Made by a program: the position numbers and the translations under genes | Notes under the pieces: model-generated | Told to the model about the DNA's origin: nothing | Seen by the model: the letters and a program-made list of their open reading frames with translations, nothing else | Databases searched by the model: none | Shown: positions 43,545 through 51,681 of the stretch, one piece after another | How the letters are laid out: each line of letters begins with the position of its first letter | Numbering within the stretch: the first letter of the stretch is position 1 | Assembly: GCA_003354055.1 (NCBI GenBank) | Contig: PIVQ01000003.1 | Location: 1 to 53,542, forward strand | DNA from: Desulfobacteraceae bacterium | GTDB taxonomy: Bacteria > Desulfobacterota > Desulfobacteria > Desulfobacterales > Desulfobacteraceae | DNA: 53,542 nt | Direction of reading: 5' to 3'

Positions 43545-43688
43545 TCAGGTGTTTCTTGTGTCAAATCCCGCCCCCATGACGACGAACTGTTCTACCCATC
43601 TTTTGACTGATAAAACAGCCCAAAGCTTATACTTTTCTTGCTCTTCTCGCTTCGCTCCCCTTGACATTCCTCTTCCCATCAATTATAA

Positions 43689-43717
43689 AATTGAACAAAT
43701 GATCAAATAGTTCAATT
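43689..43717. promoter_or_regulatory. Candidate TetR operator upstream of the TetR gene
   Basis: AATTGAAC and GTTCAATT are a perfect 8-bp inverted repeat with a 13-nt spacer, about 38 bp before the TetR ATG. Size and placement fit an autoregulatory TetR site. Confidence 0.5.
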
Positions 43718-43754
43718 ATTCAATTTTTTACGTTAAAAAAGATCAGGACACCCC

Positions 43755-44342
43755 ATGACAGAAAAAAAAGATGAAAAACGGCAGCAGCTTCTCCGGGAGG
43801 CCCTGTCCCTGTTTGCCGATTACGGCTATAAAAAAACCACGATCGAAGATGTGGCCGGCAAACTCCAGATGACCAAGGGTAATCTCTATTTTTATGTAAA
43901 GAACAAACAGGACCTTTACCAGCAGACCATTCATTGGGCTCTGACCCAATGGCAGGATGCAGTAAGGCAGGCGGTTGCCCGGGAAGCCACCCCGCAGGAC
44001 CAGTTCCGGGCCATGGCCAGATCTGCCCTGAACTATATTGAAACCAACACCATTTTCCAGCGGCTGCTGATCAAGGATCCTGATATTTTTACCCTGGACC
44101 GGGAGAAAGACCGGTTCCCTGCGGCAAATGCTGCTGCCCGTGGCATTATCCGCACGATTCTTGACCAAGGCGTGCAGGAGAATGTCTTTACCATTGCCGA
44201 TACCGAGGCTGCCACCCAATATCTGTTCAGCATCTATATGATGTTTTTAATCCAGACCTATGTCTATCTGGACAGTCAGGATTTTCACCGGATGTTTGAT
44301 GCAGCCCTTGAAATGAATCTAAGAGGACTTTTATCCCCCTAA
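43755..44342 (+). CDS. TetR-family transcriptional regulator
   Basis: 195 residues. The helix-turn-helix is KTTIEDVAGKLQMTKGNLYF (about 26-45), followed by YVKNKQDLY, the standard TetR start. The C-terminal domain is all-helical and not assigned to a ligand. It lies 24 bp upstream of a membrane protein gene, presumably its regulated target, with a long dyad in front (43689-43717). AGGA is about 10 bp before the ATG. Confidence 0.9.
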   Translation: MTEKKDEKRQQLLREALSLFADYGYKKTTIEDVAGKLQMTKGNLYFYVKNKQDLYQQTIHWALTQWQDAVRQAVAREATPQDQFRAMARSALNYIETNTIFQRLLIKDPDIFTLDREKDRFPAANAAARGIIRTILDQGVQENVFTIADTEAATQYLFSIYMMFLIQTYVYLDSQDFHRMFDAALEMNLRGLLSP

Positions 44343-44366
44343 CCCCATTGTACAGGAGACAAAATC

Positions 44367-45020
44367 ATGACCGACGCCACAACTCTGGCACTCCAGAACC
44401 TGAGAGATTTTTCCACCCTTAAATGGTACGTCATCCCCCTATTATCCATTGTCTTTTATATCTATACCCGAGAAATAAAAGAAGCCAGGCAGACCGGCAA
44501 CTGGGATGCGGTGCTGGCAGGTTTAACCATTTTCGGAGTGGATTTTTTCAATGAGACCTGGAACTCCTGGGTCATGGTGTTGTCGGGGAGATCAGCCTTT
44601 TGGACCGCTCCAGGGGATACAGCCCTTCGGACCATGGTGGGATGGAACATTGAGATCATGTTCATGTTCTCCATCATGGGAATTATCTTTTACCACTCCC
44701 TGAACGAGGACAGAACCGCTAAAGTATTCGGTATTCCCGACATGTGGTTCTGGGCCATCGGCTATTCCGCCTTCAGCGTTTTTATTGAGTGCTTTTTAAA
44801 CCTGGGCGGTCACCTCGTCTGGGAATATTCCTTTTGGGCAAGGTCTTTTAAAGGGGTCTGGCTGATCTTCCTCATCGGGTATTTCCATTTTTTCTGCGCC
44901 GCCATCTTTGTCATCACCCGAAAGAGCATGCGAACCAAGCTCATCACCATCGGGATTTTCTATACCGTGCCCGTGATCATGAATATCCTTGGGTTCGGGG
45001 TATTCAAGTGGAATTACTAA
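44367..45020 (+). CDS. Polytopic membrane protein of unknown function
   Basis: 217 residues with about six hydrophobic segments (WYVIPLLSIVFYIYTREI, IMFMFSIMGIIFYHSL, MWFWAIGYSAFSVFIECFL, GVWLIFLIGYFHFFCAAIF, LITIGIFYTVPVIMNILGFG). Conserved-looking polar residues include FFNETWNSW and GHLVWEYSFW. I recognise the type (TetR-linked uncharacterised membrane proteins) but not a function. AGGAG precedes the ATG. The stop codon TAA overlaps the first bases of half-copy 5 of the palindromic repeat. Confidence 0.75.
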   Translation: MTDATTLALQNLRDFSTLKWYVIPLLSIVFYIYTREIKEARQTGNWDAVLAGLTIFGVDFFNETWNSWVMVLSGRSAFWTAPGDTALRTMVGWNIEIMFMFSIMGIIFYHSLNEDRTAKVFGIPDMWFWAIGYSAFSVFIECFLNLGGHLVWEYSFWARSFKGVWLIFLIGYFHFFCAAIFVITRKSMRTKLITIGIFYTVPVIMNILGFGVFKWNY

Positions 45021-45050
45021 GGAATCGTTACAAAAGAACCTAATCTAAAT
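45018..45050 (+). repeat. Half copy (left arm) of the palindromic repeat, copy 5
   Basis: TAAGGAATCGTTACAAAA is identical to the repeat's left end; the next bases (GAACCTAATCTAAAT) differ slightly, and then the match ends abruptly. It lies between two convergent genes and contributes both stop codons: TAA (45018-45020) for the membrane protein on plus and TAG (45047-45045) for the metallo-hydrolase on minus. Confidence 0.88.
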
Positions 45051-46033
45051 CCGGTAGGTGTGCCCGGCCTCCAGGCACACCATATCGGCATGAACTTCGT
45101 TGTCAAGCCGGTCTATGGCGTGGCGGCAAATATCATGGCCCGACAGATACAGGTGTTTTACCCCGGCCTGGTTAAGCGCCCGGACGGCCTGGTCCACCTC
45201 TTTATCCGTGATCCTTTGCCAGGGTGGTTTACCTGTTCCCCAAATCATTTGAACCTTGAGGCCGGGGCGCTTGAGGGGGCTGTCCGTCACCGGCAGGTGA
45301 AGTCCACCGACCACGGCGTAGACGGGTTCATCCGTCAGTTTTTTTACCATGGCCAGAATGGTCTTGATGGTGGGATGACCGCAGCCGGTGATCACCACGA
45401 TGCCTTTGCCCTGTATCCTCGCAGCAATGCCTGTTCCCGGGTGGGGCCCATCAAAAAGAGACTTCTGGCCAGGGGCCCTGTGGTACCTATTCCGGCAGGC
45501 AGTATGCCAGGTTTCGAAACCTGGTGAACCTCAAAGCTACCGGAATCTGCATGATCCGGTACATAACAGAGACGCCCCGCAAGCCCTTCGCATCCGGAAG
45601 GCAGGGGCACGGACCTTTGTTTACAGGCCTTGAACCCGCCCATGTGGTCCGGATGAAGATGGGAAATAACCACGGCATCCGTGTCTGTGAAATCTATTTT
45701 CAACTTCCGTATGTTCCGGGCCAGGCCTTCCTCCTCATCTCCGTACCCAAGGTCAAAAAGCAGACAGCCCATCTCTGTTTTCAGGTGATAGCTTATCCCC
45801 GGGGCATGGCCGAATCCTGTGCGATGAAACTCTTCCAAAAGAACGGTCAGATCAAGGTTCCTTAGTTCGGGCAATGCCAGTGGGGCTGCCGTTGCCAGTT
45901 GCTCACAATTATTTTTCCTTGCCTCTGACAGATGATACTTAAATTTGGCGTGCTTAACCATCAGTACGATTAATAGAACAGGACTTGCCAGGGCCAGTGC
46001 AGGCCACCACAGGGGGGAAATTCGAAAATTCAT
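45045..46033 (-). pseudogene. Metallo-beta-lactamase-fold hydrolase gene with a frameshift
   Basis: Start at 46033 (GGAG lies 5 nt before). An N-terminal transmembrane anchor (WWPALALASPVLLIVLMV) precedes an MBL domain with VVISHLHPDHMGGF (HxHxDH). The first frame runs to about 45418 (PTREQALL) and then goes out of family. Removing a one-base deletion in the CTGCGAGG region (45417-45424) restores RIQGKGIVVITGCGHPTI and the C-terminal HLPVTDSPL..GHDIC part, as in dihydropterin-type MBL proteins. The domain is otherwise complete, so the break is recent or a sequencing error. It is divergent from a sigma-54 activator and has a sigma-54-type promoter. Confidence 0.8.
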
Positions 46034-46082
46034 CATTGCTCCGCATGTTTTTGGGTTATAATTCATTACCGGCCTGTTAAAA

Positions 46083-46098
46083 AGCATAAACCATACCA
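46083..46098 (-). promoter_or_regulatory. Sigma-54 (-24/-12) promoter for the MBL gene
   Basis: On the minus strand TGGTATGGTTTATGCT matches the sigma-54 consensus TGGCACG-N4-TTGCA at the invariant GG and GC with the correct spacing (G to G 12 bp). It lies about 50 bp upstream of the MBL start and next to the divergent sigma-54 activator gene. Confidence 0.6.
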
Positions 46099-46161
46099 AC
46101 ATTAAAAATCGTTTAACATCAAGGCATTAACAAAACAACCCGCTAAAAAAACATGATATAC

Positions 46162-46204
46162 GACAATCTAATTGACAAATACGTTAATTTACGTGCTAAT
46201 TGTC
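46162..46204. promoter_or_regulatory. Candidate upstream activator sites for the sigma-54 regulator
   Basis: GACAAT (46162-46167) and ATTGTC (46199-46204) face each other around a near-palindrome ACGTTAATTTACGT (46181-46194). The block is about 90-110 bp upstream of the sigma-54 promoter at 46083-46098, the normal distance for an enhancer-binding protein, and just before the activator's own start. Confidence 0.4.
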
Positions 46205-46234
46205 ATATATGTTAATCAACTCATTGGAGCGATC

Positions 46235-47800
46235 ATGACCCCACATCAGTTTTTTCAAGAAATCACCCTGAGAATCTGCAGCAGCCTTGATATTGAAAAA
46301 GGCATGCGGGCATGCCTGGCTATTATCAAACAGGTCATGCCCGCAGATGAACTCATGCTCCACTTTTATGATCCGAAACTGGACTGTCTTCGCATAATTG
46401 CCCGGGCAAATTCACACAGGGCTATTCTTGAGAACAGACCCATCCCACTGCCAAAAGAAATAGATCTGGTCAAAGCAATAAAGGCCCTGCCCAGAACCTA
46501 CATCACCAATACCTCCGGTATAAACAAACTCAACGACAGCCTCATGGCGACCTACCATATGCCTGGCTATTCCCTGCTTCAAATGTTCCTTGAAACACGG
46601 GAACAAAAATACGGACTGGGGCATATCACCCTGTGCGCCAAAGGAGAAAACCGTTACACTGAAAAACATCTGGAACAATTGGTACGGATCAGAGAACCAT
46701 TTACCATTGCCACCATTAATGCCCTTCACCACTTAAAAATTCTCAAGGCCAGGGAAGATCTCGAGGCAGAAAACGAGATTCTTAAACAGGAACTTGCCCC
46801 CCTTCCCGGGGATACTCTGGTGGGTGAGGAAAACGGACTAAAAGAGGTAATGGAAAAAATACGGCAGGTGGCAAAGACAGATACCTCTGTTCTGCTCACC
46901 GGTGAAACCGGGGTGGGAAAGGAAATGGTGGCCAACCGGATTCATGCCCTGTCCCAGAGAGCTCAAAAGCCTCTCATCAAATTCAACTGCGGTGCCATTC
47001 CCGACACCCTTGTGGACAGTGAATTGTTCGGCCATGAAAAAGGGGCATTTTCAGGGGCAGTCGCCAAAAAGCAGGGGAAATTCGAACGGGCCCACCAAGG
47101 CACCCTCTTTCTGGATGAGGTGGGTGAATTATCCCTCACAGCCCAGGTCCGGCTGCTCCGGGTCCTTCAGAACGGGGTAATTGAACGGGTGGGCGGTATC
47201 TCCCCCATCCAGACCAATGTAAGGGTCATTGCAGCCACCAACCGGGACCTTGAAGCCATGGTTGCAGTCGGCACCTTTCGCAAAGATCTCTGGTTCCGTC
47301 TCAATGTTTTTCCCGTTGACATCCCTCCCCTTCGGGAACGGCAGATGGATATCCCCCTGCTGGCCCATTATTTTATCCGGGAGAAAAGCTGCGAACTGAA
47401 TCTGCCGGTTATCCCCTCCCCTGCCCCGGGTACCATCGCTAACCTCACGGCCTATCCCTGGCCGGGGAATATCCGGGAACTGAAAAATGTCATCGAGCGC
47501 TCCCTGATACTTAATAAGGGAGAAGACCTGGTTATTGATCCCAGTGGAATCGAGTCCTTGGCATTAACCCTGCCACCTGCCAAAGCCGGACCGGAAGAAA
47601 ACCTTCAGCCCCTCGAACTGGACAGGGTTATTGCCGCACATATTGAAAAGGTATTAACCAAGGCCCGCGGAAAGATACACGGTCCGGGCGGAGCTGCAGA
47701 GATGCTCAACATCAATGCCGGCACCCTTAGGCATCGTATGAACCGCTTGGGAGTCGTTTACGGCCGAAAACGAAAGGCCTGCGATTTGTCAAAAAGATAA
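46235..47800 (+). CDS. GAF-AAA+-Fis sigma-54-dependent transcriptional activator
   Basis: 521 residues from ATG 46235 (TTGGAGC lies just upstream; an ATG at 46172 has no ribosome site). The N-terminal GAF-like sensory domain spans about 10-185. The AAA+ domain has Walker A GETGVGKE, the sigma-54 contact loop ELFGHEKGAFSGAV (GAFSGA in place of the usual GAFTGA), and Walker B LFLDEVGELS. A Fis-type helix-turn-helix ends the protein (GAAEMLNINAGTLRHRMNR). NorR-like architecture suggests a small-molecule or NO/redox signal. The nearest target is the divergent MBL gene with its -24/-12 promoter. Confidence 0.92.
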   Translation: MTPHQFFQEITLRICSSLDIEKGMRACLAIIKQVMPADELMLHFYDPKLDCLRIIARANSHRAILENRPIPLPKEIDLVKAIKALPRTYITNTSGINKLNDSLMATYHMPGYSLLQMFLETREQKYGLGHITLCAKGENRYTEKHLEQLVRIREPFTIATINALHHLKILKAREDLEAENEILKQELAPLPGDTLVGEENGLKEVMEKIRQVAKTDTSVLLTGETGVGKEMVANRIHALSQRAQKPLIKFNCGAIPDTLVDSELFGHEKGAFSGAVAKKQGKFERAHQGTLFLDEVGELSLTAQVRLLRVLQNGVIERVGGISPIQTNVRVIAATNRDLEAMVAVGTFRKDLWFRLNVFPVDIPPLRERQMDIPLLAHYFIREKSCELNLPVIPSPAPGTIANLTAYPWPGNIRELKNVIERSLILNKGEDLVIDPSGIESLALTLPPAKAGPEENLQPLELDRVIAAHIEKVLTKARGKIHGPGGAAEMLNINAGTLRHRMNRLGVVYGRKRKACDLSKR

Positions 47801-47814
47801 AAAAACTTCGAAAC

Positions 47815-48813
47815 CTAATCTGTCATGATAAATTTATATATCATATCCGCCAGGGGAACGGTGGATCCCGGAGACAGGATATTCCCGGCCAAAACATGGT
47901 GGCTGGGATCCTGCGAGGTGGTAACAGGAACGAGGGTTTTCCGCTCACTGCCAACTGCTGCAAAGGCTGTTTCCGTAGCCTGTGGATCAACCACCTGATC
48001 CAGAGGAGAATAAATCACAAGACAGGGGGTCTTGATCAGGGAAAGATCCTGCTGCCTGACCATCTTTACCAACCCCATCATAGGCAGCAACGCCTTTGTG
48101 GGATATTGGTTGGTCCAATACCGGCCATGATCAGGATTTGTGGCTTTCCAGGACCGTTCTTCACCAATGACCAGTTCAGCCATCTGCCTGCCCCAGGGCC
48201 AGGTCAGGATAACGGCAGAGGGATCAGCAGGTTTAAAGTTGGGAGAGATAAGGATACAGGCAGAAAGACTATCAAACCCGGTATTTTTACCGGCCTGCCC
48301 CGCCAGCCAGGTCACGGAGGTTCCCCCTGTGGAGGTTCCGATCATGATCACTTTTTTTCCAATTCTTTTTCCGATTTCAAAGGCCTCAATCGTATCGTTG
48401 AGCCAGTTATTCACGCTGGCCTCAGCCAGAGCATTTCCTGTTCTGCCGTGCCCGGCAAGCCGGGTATAAAAGAGATTTGCCTTCAACTTTTGAGCAATCA
48501 GATTTGATAGAGGAGCAGTTTCCTGCCGGGTGGCTGAAAATCCATGAATATAAACCAGGCTGTATTCGGTCTGTGCTCCCGGTTGTCCTGCCCAGATAAT
48601 GGTCTTTTCCGTATTGGGAATAAGATCATCAAACCGTTGTTCCCGGTCTACCAGAAAGGCATCCAGATTTTCCGGCAGATCAACCGGACGGATGGTCTTA
48701 TCGATGTCTACACAGGGACCGATCAGGAACAAAAGGACAATACCCAACAAGAGGGCAAGGCAGACCTGTCGCCATGACATAGATTGTTTACTGCCTGCCA
48801 ATGGTTTGCCCAT
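47815..48813 (-). CDS. Membrane-anchored alpha/beta hydrolase
   Basis: 332 residues from ATG 48813, chosen because AGGA lies close upstream and this avoids overlap with the LysE gene. One N-terminal transmembrane helix (CLALLLGIVLLFLIG) precedes an alpha/beta-hydrolase fold with YIHGFSATRQET (oxyanion region), the nucleophile elbow GTSTGGT, and late catalytic Asp (YSPLDQVVD) and His (DPSHHVLAGN). This resembles serine aminopeptidase/monoacylglycerol lipase-like S33 hydrolases. The substrate is unknown. It lies 8 bp after the LysE gene and is probably cotranscribed. Confidence 0.85.
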   Translation of the reverse strand: MGKPLAGSKQSMSWRQVCLALLLGIVLLFLIGPCVDIDKTIRPVDLPENLDAFLVDREQRFDDLIPNTEKTIIWAGQPGAQTEYSLVYIHGFSATRQETAPLSNLIAQKLKANLFYTRLAGHGRTGNALAEASVNNWLNDTIEAFEIGKRIGKKVIMIGTSTGGTSVTWLAGQAGKNTGFDSLSACILISPNFKPADPSAVILTWPWGRQMAELVIGEERSWKATNPDHGRYWTNQYPTKALLPMMGLVKMVRQQDLSLIKTPCLVIYSPLDQVVDPQATETAFAAVGSERKTLVPVTTSQDPSHHVLAGNILSPGSTVPLADMIYKFIMTD

Positions 48814-48821
48814 GAAAGGTC

Positions 48822-49454
48822 CTATCGATGGCTTGCCGCAAGGCCGATACCCGCACCGATAAAACTTGTGCCGATCACCCTCTTGATCCACTTACCCACA
48901 GAGGCCCTGGAAAATATGGAAACAATCTTCTGTCCCCCAAGGGCATAGAGCATAAAGCAGACAAAGGCAATCACAGCCATCACAGAAAGCAGCAGGCTGC
49001 ATTGAGCCAGATAACCTTTCTGCGGATGGATAAACTGGGGAAAAACCGCCGTAAAAAAGATAATGGCCTTGGGATTGCCAGCCGTGACCATAGCCGACTG
49101 AAAAAATAACTTTCTCAAAGGGGTATTGGCCTGGATTTTACCTTCGGTTGATTCAGAAGAAATTCCAAGGTCTGATGCCAGTAAAATAGACACACCCATA
49201 TAAACCAGATAGGCAGCTCCTGCCCATTTAATAACAAGAAACACATTTTCAGAGGCCAGCAAAATGGTGCCCAACCCAACAATGGAGACCAGCGCCTGAA
49301 CCATGGTCACCGCAACATTACCCAAAGCCGAAGCCATAGTGCGCTTTGCCCCGTGCTGCATCCCGTGGGTCAGGGCCAGAAGCATGCTGGGTCCAGGAAT
49401 AATGGAAGCAATAAAAACAGTCACTGAAAACGCTATAATAAAATGCAAAGACAT
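48822..49454 (-). CDS. LysE/RhtB-family exporter (second copy)
   Basis: 210 residues, with IIPGPSMLLALTHGMQHGAK near the N-terminus, ALGNVAVTMVQALVSIVGLG, and TAGNPKAIIFFTAVFPQF. About six transmembrane segments. The family exports amino acids or similar metabolites. It shares the fold with the gene at 35106-35744 but is clearly diverged. It forms a two-gene unit with the downstream hydrolase. Confidence 0.9.
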   Translation of the reverse strand: MSLHFIIAFSVTVFIASIIPGPSMLLALTHGMQHGAKRTMASALGNVAVTMVQALVSIVGLGTILLASENVFLVIKWAGAAYLVYMGVSILLASDLGISSESTEGKIQANTPLRKLFFQSAMVTAGNPKAIIFFTAVFPQFIHPQKGYLAQCSLLLSVMAVIAFVCFMLYALGGQKIVSIFSRASVGKWIKRVIGTSFIGAGIGLAASHR

Positions 49455-49491
49455 GCCAAACTCCTACTAATAATTAACGACTGAACTTGCT

Positions 49492-49521
49492 GACTTTTTC
49501 GGAGTCCTTTCCGAAAAAGTC
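49492..49521. terminator. Perfect 12-bp hairpin between yejE and the LysE gene
   Basis: GACTTTTTCGGA and TCCGAAAAAGTC pair perfectly around a 6-nt loop, about 75 bp after the YejE stop on the minus strand. No T tract follows on that strand. It probably ends or stabilises the alaS-yejBE transcript. Confidence 0.5.
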
Positions 49522-49595
49522 GAATTTATCTAATCTGACTTTTCATCCTTTACTGTTCTCGCTCTTCTCGCTTTACTTGGCTTCTCTCGCTGCCC

Positions 49596-50642
49596 TTATT
49601 CAAAAATCGTATGCTTTTTCGGATCAAAAGCCTCCCGAATCCCCTCCCCGGTAAAGGTCACGGTCATCAACGTCACCACAAGCGCGCCGACAACGGATGC
49701 GGATATCCACCAGGCCTCCATGTTCTGCCACCCTTGAGAGAGCAGCTCCCCCCAGGAGGGTGTAGGCGCCGGCAGACCGAATCCCAGATAATCCAGGGAG
49801 GTCAGCGCCACAATGCCACCGGAAATGGCAAAGGGGGCATAGGTGACGATCACGGAAATGGTATTGGGAATGATATGCCTGAATATGATCCGAAAATGCG
49901 AGGCCCCGAGGGACCTAACCGCAAGGATATACTCTCGTTCTTTTTCCTTATAGGTCATGGTCCGCATGACCCAGGTAATGCCGATCCAGCCGAAAAAGGC
50001 CATGATCAAAATAAGGATCAAGAAGTTAGGCACCACAATGGAGGAGATGATGATAATCACGTATAAAAAGGGAATATTGCTCCAAATTTCTATAATCCGC
50101 TGAAAAAAGAGGTCAAACTTCCCCCCGAAGTATCCCATGGAACAGCCGATGGTTATGCCCACGGTGTAGTTGAGCAGCAACAGGATAAAGGAAAAAAGAA
50201 TGGCCGTGCGGAATCCATAGACCAATCGGGCAAGGATATCCCGCCCCACATTATCCGTCCCAAAAAAATGACGCTGCTCAAATGAAGGGGGGAACGGAGG
50301 ATAATCGTTGAGCCGAAGATCGTTTTCATAGGGGTTGTAAGGCACCGGCGGCATGATCACAAAGCCACGACTCCCTTCCTGTCGCATCTTTTCTTTCAGA
50401 TCCCGGTAGTTGGTCTCATAGGCATACTTAAGGCCGAGTGTCTTCCCTGGAATCATCTCTCCGTATGTGGGGAAATAAAAGCTGCCATCATGATAAACCA
50501 TCAGGGCCCGGGAATTGATAAACACCTCGGCAAAAAAAGAAATCAGGATCAGTGTCAGAATGATCACAAAGGACCAGAATCCCCTGGATATGGAGCGAAA
50601 CCGTCGAAGCTTCTGGACTGTAACCGGATTCAAAAATGCCAT
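49596..50642 (-). CDS. yejE: Peptide/oligopeptide ABC transporter permease, YejE type
   Basis: 348 residues from ATG 50642 (AAAGGAG lies just upstream; an ATG at 50696 would overlap yejB). A first helix near 22-42 is followed by a periplasmic loop that includes YNPYENDLRLNDYPPFPPS, characteristic of YejE. Then HFFGTDNVGRDILARLVYG, five more helices, and the EAA loop YILAVRSLGASHFRIIFRHI. With YejB it would form the channel of a peptide importer (microcin C type in E. coli). No binding protein or ATPase gene (yejA, yejF) is in the window on this side. Confidence 0.9.
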   Translation of the reverse strand: MAFLNPVTVQKLRRFRSISRGFWSFVIILTLILISFFAEVFINSRALMVYHDGSFYFPTYGEMIPGKTLGLKYAYETNYRDLKEKMRQEGSRGFVIMPPVPYNPYENDLRLNDYPPFPPSFEQRHFFGTDNVGRDILARLVYGFRTAILFSFILLLLNYTVGITIGCSMGYFGGKFDLFFQRIIEIWSNIPFLYVIIIISSIVVPNFLILILIMAFFGWIGITWVMRTMTYKEKEREYILAVRSLGASHFRIIFRHIIPNTISVIVTYAPFAISGGIVALTSLDYLGFGLPAPTPSWGELLSQGWQNMEAWWISASVVGALVVTLMTVTFTGEGIREAFDPKKHTIFE

Positions 50643-50652
50643 GGGGACTCCT

Positions 50653-51681
50653 TTATTTAAACCGTACCCTTGGATCCACAAGGGCCACGCAAACATCGGA
50701 CAGAATATTACCGATCATGAACAACAGGGAAGAAATCACAAGAATGCCCATGACCACGGGATAGTCCCGGTCCACAATGGACTCATATCCCAGCAGGCCC
50801 ATGCCGTTGATATTGAACACCTTTTCAATGAGAAAAGAGCCCATGAGGATAATGGAAATATTATTGCCGAAACTTGTGGCAATGGGAATCAGGCTGTTTC
50901 GGAGGGCATGGCGGAGCACTGCCTTTTTAAATGGCAGCCCCTTGGCTATGGCGGTTCTCACATAATCGGCTGACAGATTGTCCATCAGGGTATTTTTCAT
51001 AAGAAGGGTCATGACGGTAAAAGAACCGATCACATAGGAGAACAGGGGCAGCACCGTATGCCATGCCACATCCATGATCTTTTCGGGCAGACTCATATCG
51101 TCAAACAAATCCGATACCAGGCCCCCCAAAGGAAAGAAATCAATGCGGGAACCAAAAATGACCAACATGAGGACCCCGGCCACCCAGCCGGGAATGGCAT
51201 AGCCTGTGAAAATAATGGCTGACGAAATATTGTCAAAGCCGCTGTTGTGGCGAACGGCTTTGGCCACACCCAGTGGAATACAGATCCCGTAGATAAGGAT
51301 GAGACTTAATACACCGAAATAAAGGGAGATGGGGATACGCTCCCGGATCATCTCCCACACCGGGTCATGATAGCGGGTGGACCGTCCCAGATCCCCCTGA
51401 ATCACCTTGGACAGCCAGAATACATAGCTTTCCAGAACGGGCTTGTCAAAGCCGTAGTATTCCTCAAGCTTTTTGATCTGCTCTTGAGACAGGGGCTGGC
51501 CTTCACCGGCTCCCGCCCTGGACCGACCACCTTCCTGTCCGGTCTGCATGGCCCGTGTTTCTGCAATGATTCGCTCAATGGGGCCGCCGGGCACAAACCG
51601 GGTAATGGTAAACACCATTACGGTGATACCGATGAAAGTCGGTATCACCAGAAGGAGTCGTCTGATAAAATAGGCGGTCAT
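50653..51681 (-). CDS. yejB: Peptide/oligopeptide ABC transporter permease, YejB type
   Basis: 342 residues with about six transmembrane helices. The N-terminus MTAYFIRRLLLVIPTFIGIT is typical of DppB/YejB permeases. A periplasmic loop of about 65 residues includes EQIKKLEEYYGFDKP. The EAA loop is VRTAIAKGLPFKKAVLRHAL. The ATG overlaps the alaS stop by four bases (ATGA), and YejE follows 10 bp later, so alaS-yejB-yejE is one operon. Confidence 0.9.
   Translation of the reverse strand: MTAYFIRRLLLVIPTFIGITVMVFTITRFVPGGPIERIIAETRAMQTGQEGGRSRAGAGEGQPLSQEQIKKLEEYYGFDKPVLESYVFWLSKVIQGDLGRSTRYHDPVWEMIRERIPISLYFGVLSLILIYGICIPLGVAKAVRHNSGFDNISSAIIFTGYAIPGWVAGVLMLVIFGSRIDFFPLGGLVSDLFDDMSLPEKIMDVAWHTVLPLFSYVIGSFTVMTLLMKNTLMDNLSADYVRTAIAKGLPFKKAVLRHALRNSLIPIATSFGNNISIILMGSFLIEKVFNINGMGLLGYESIVDRDYPVVMGILVISSLLFMIGNILSDVCVALVDPRVRFK

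Noticed and set aside
45392..45410. UGA ending the first half of the MBL gene as a second selenocysteine codon
   Set aside because: The UGA is out of the family frame; homologous sequence resumes in a different frame, so a one-base deletion explains it better.
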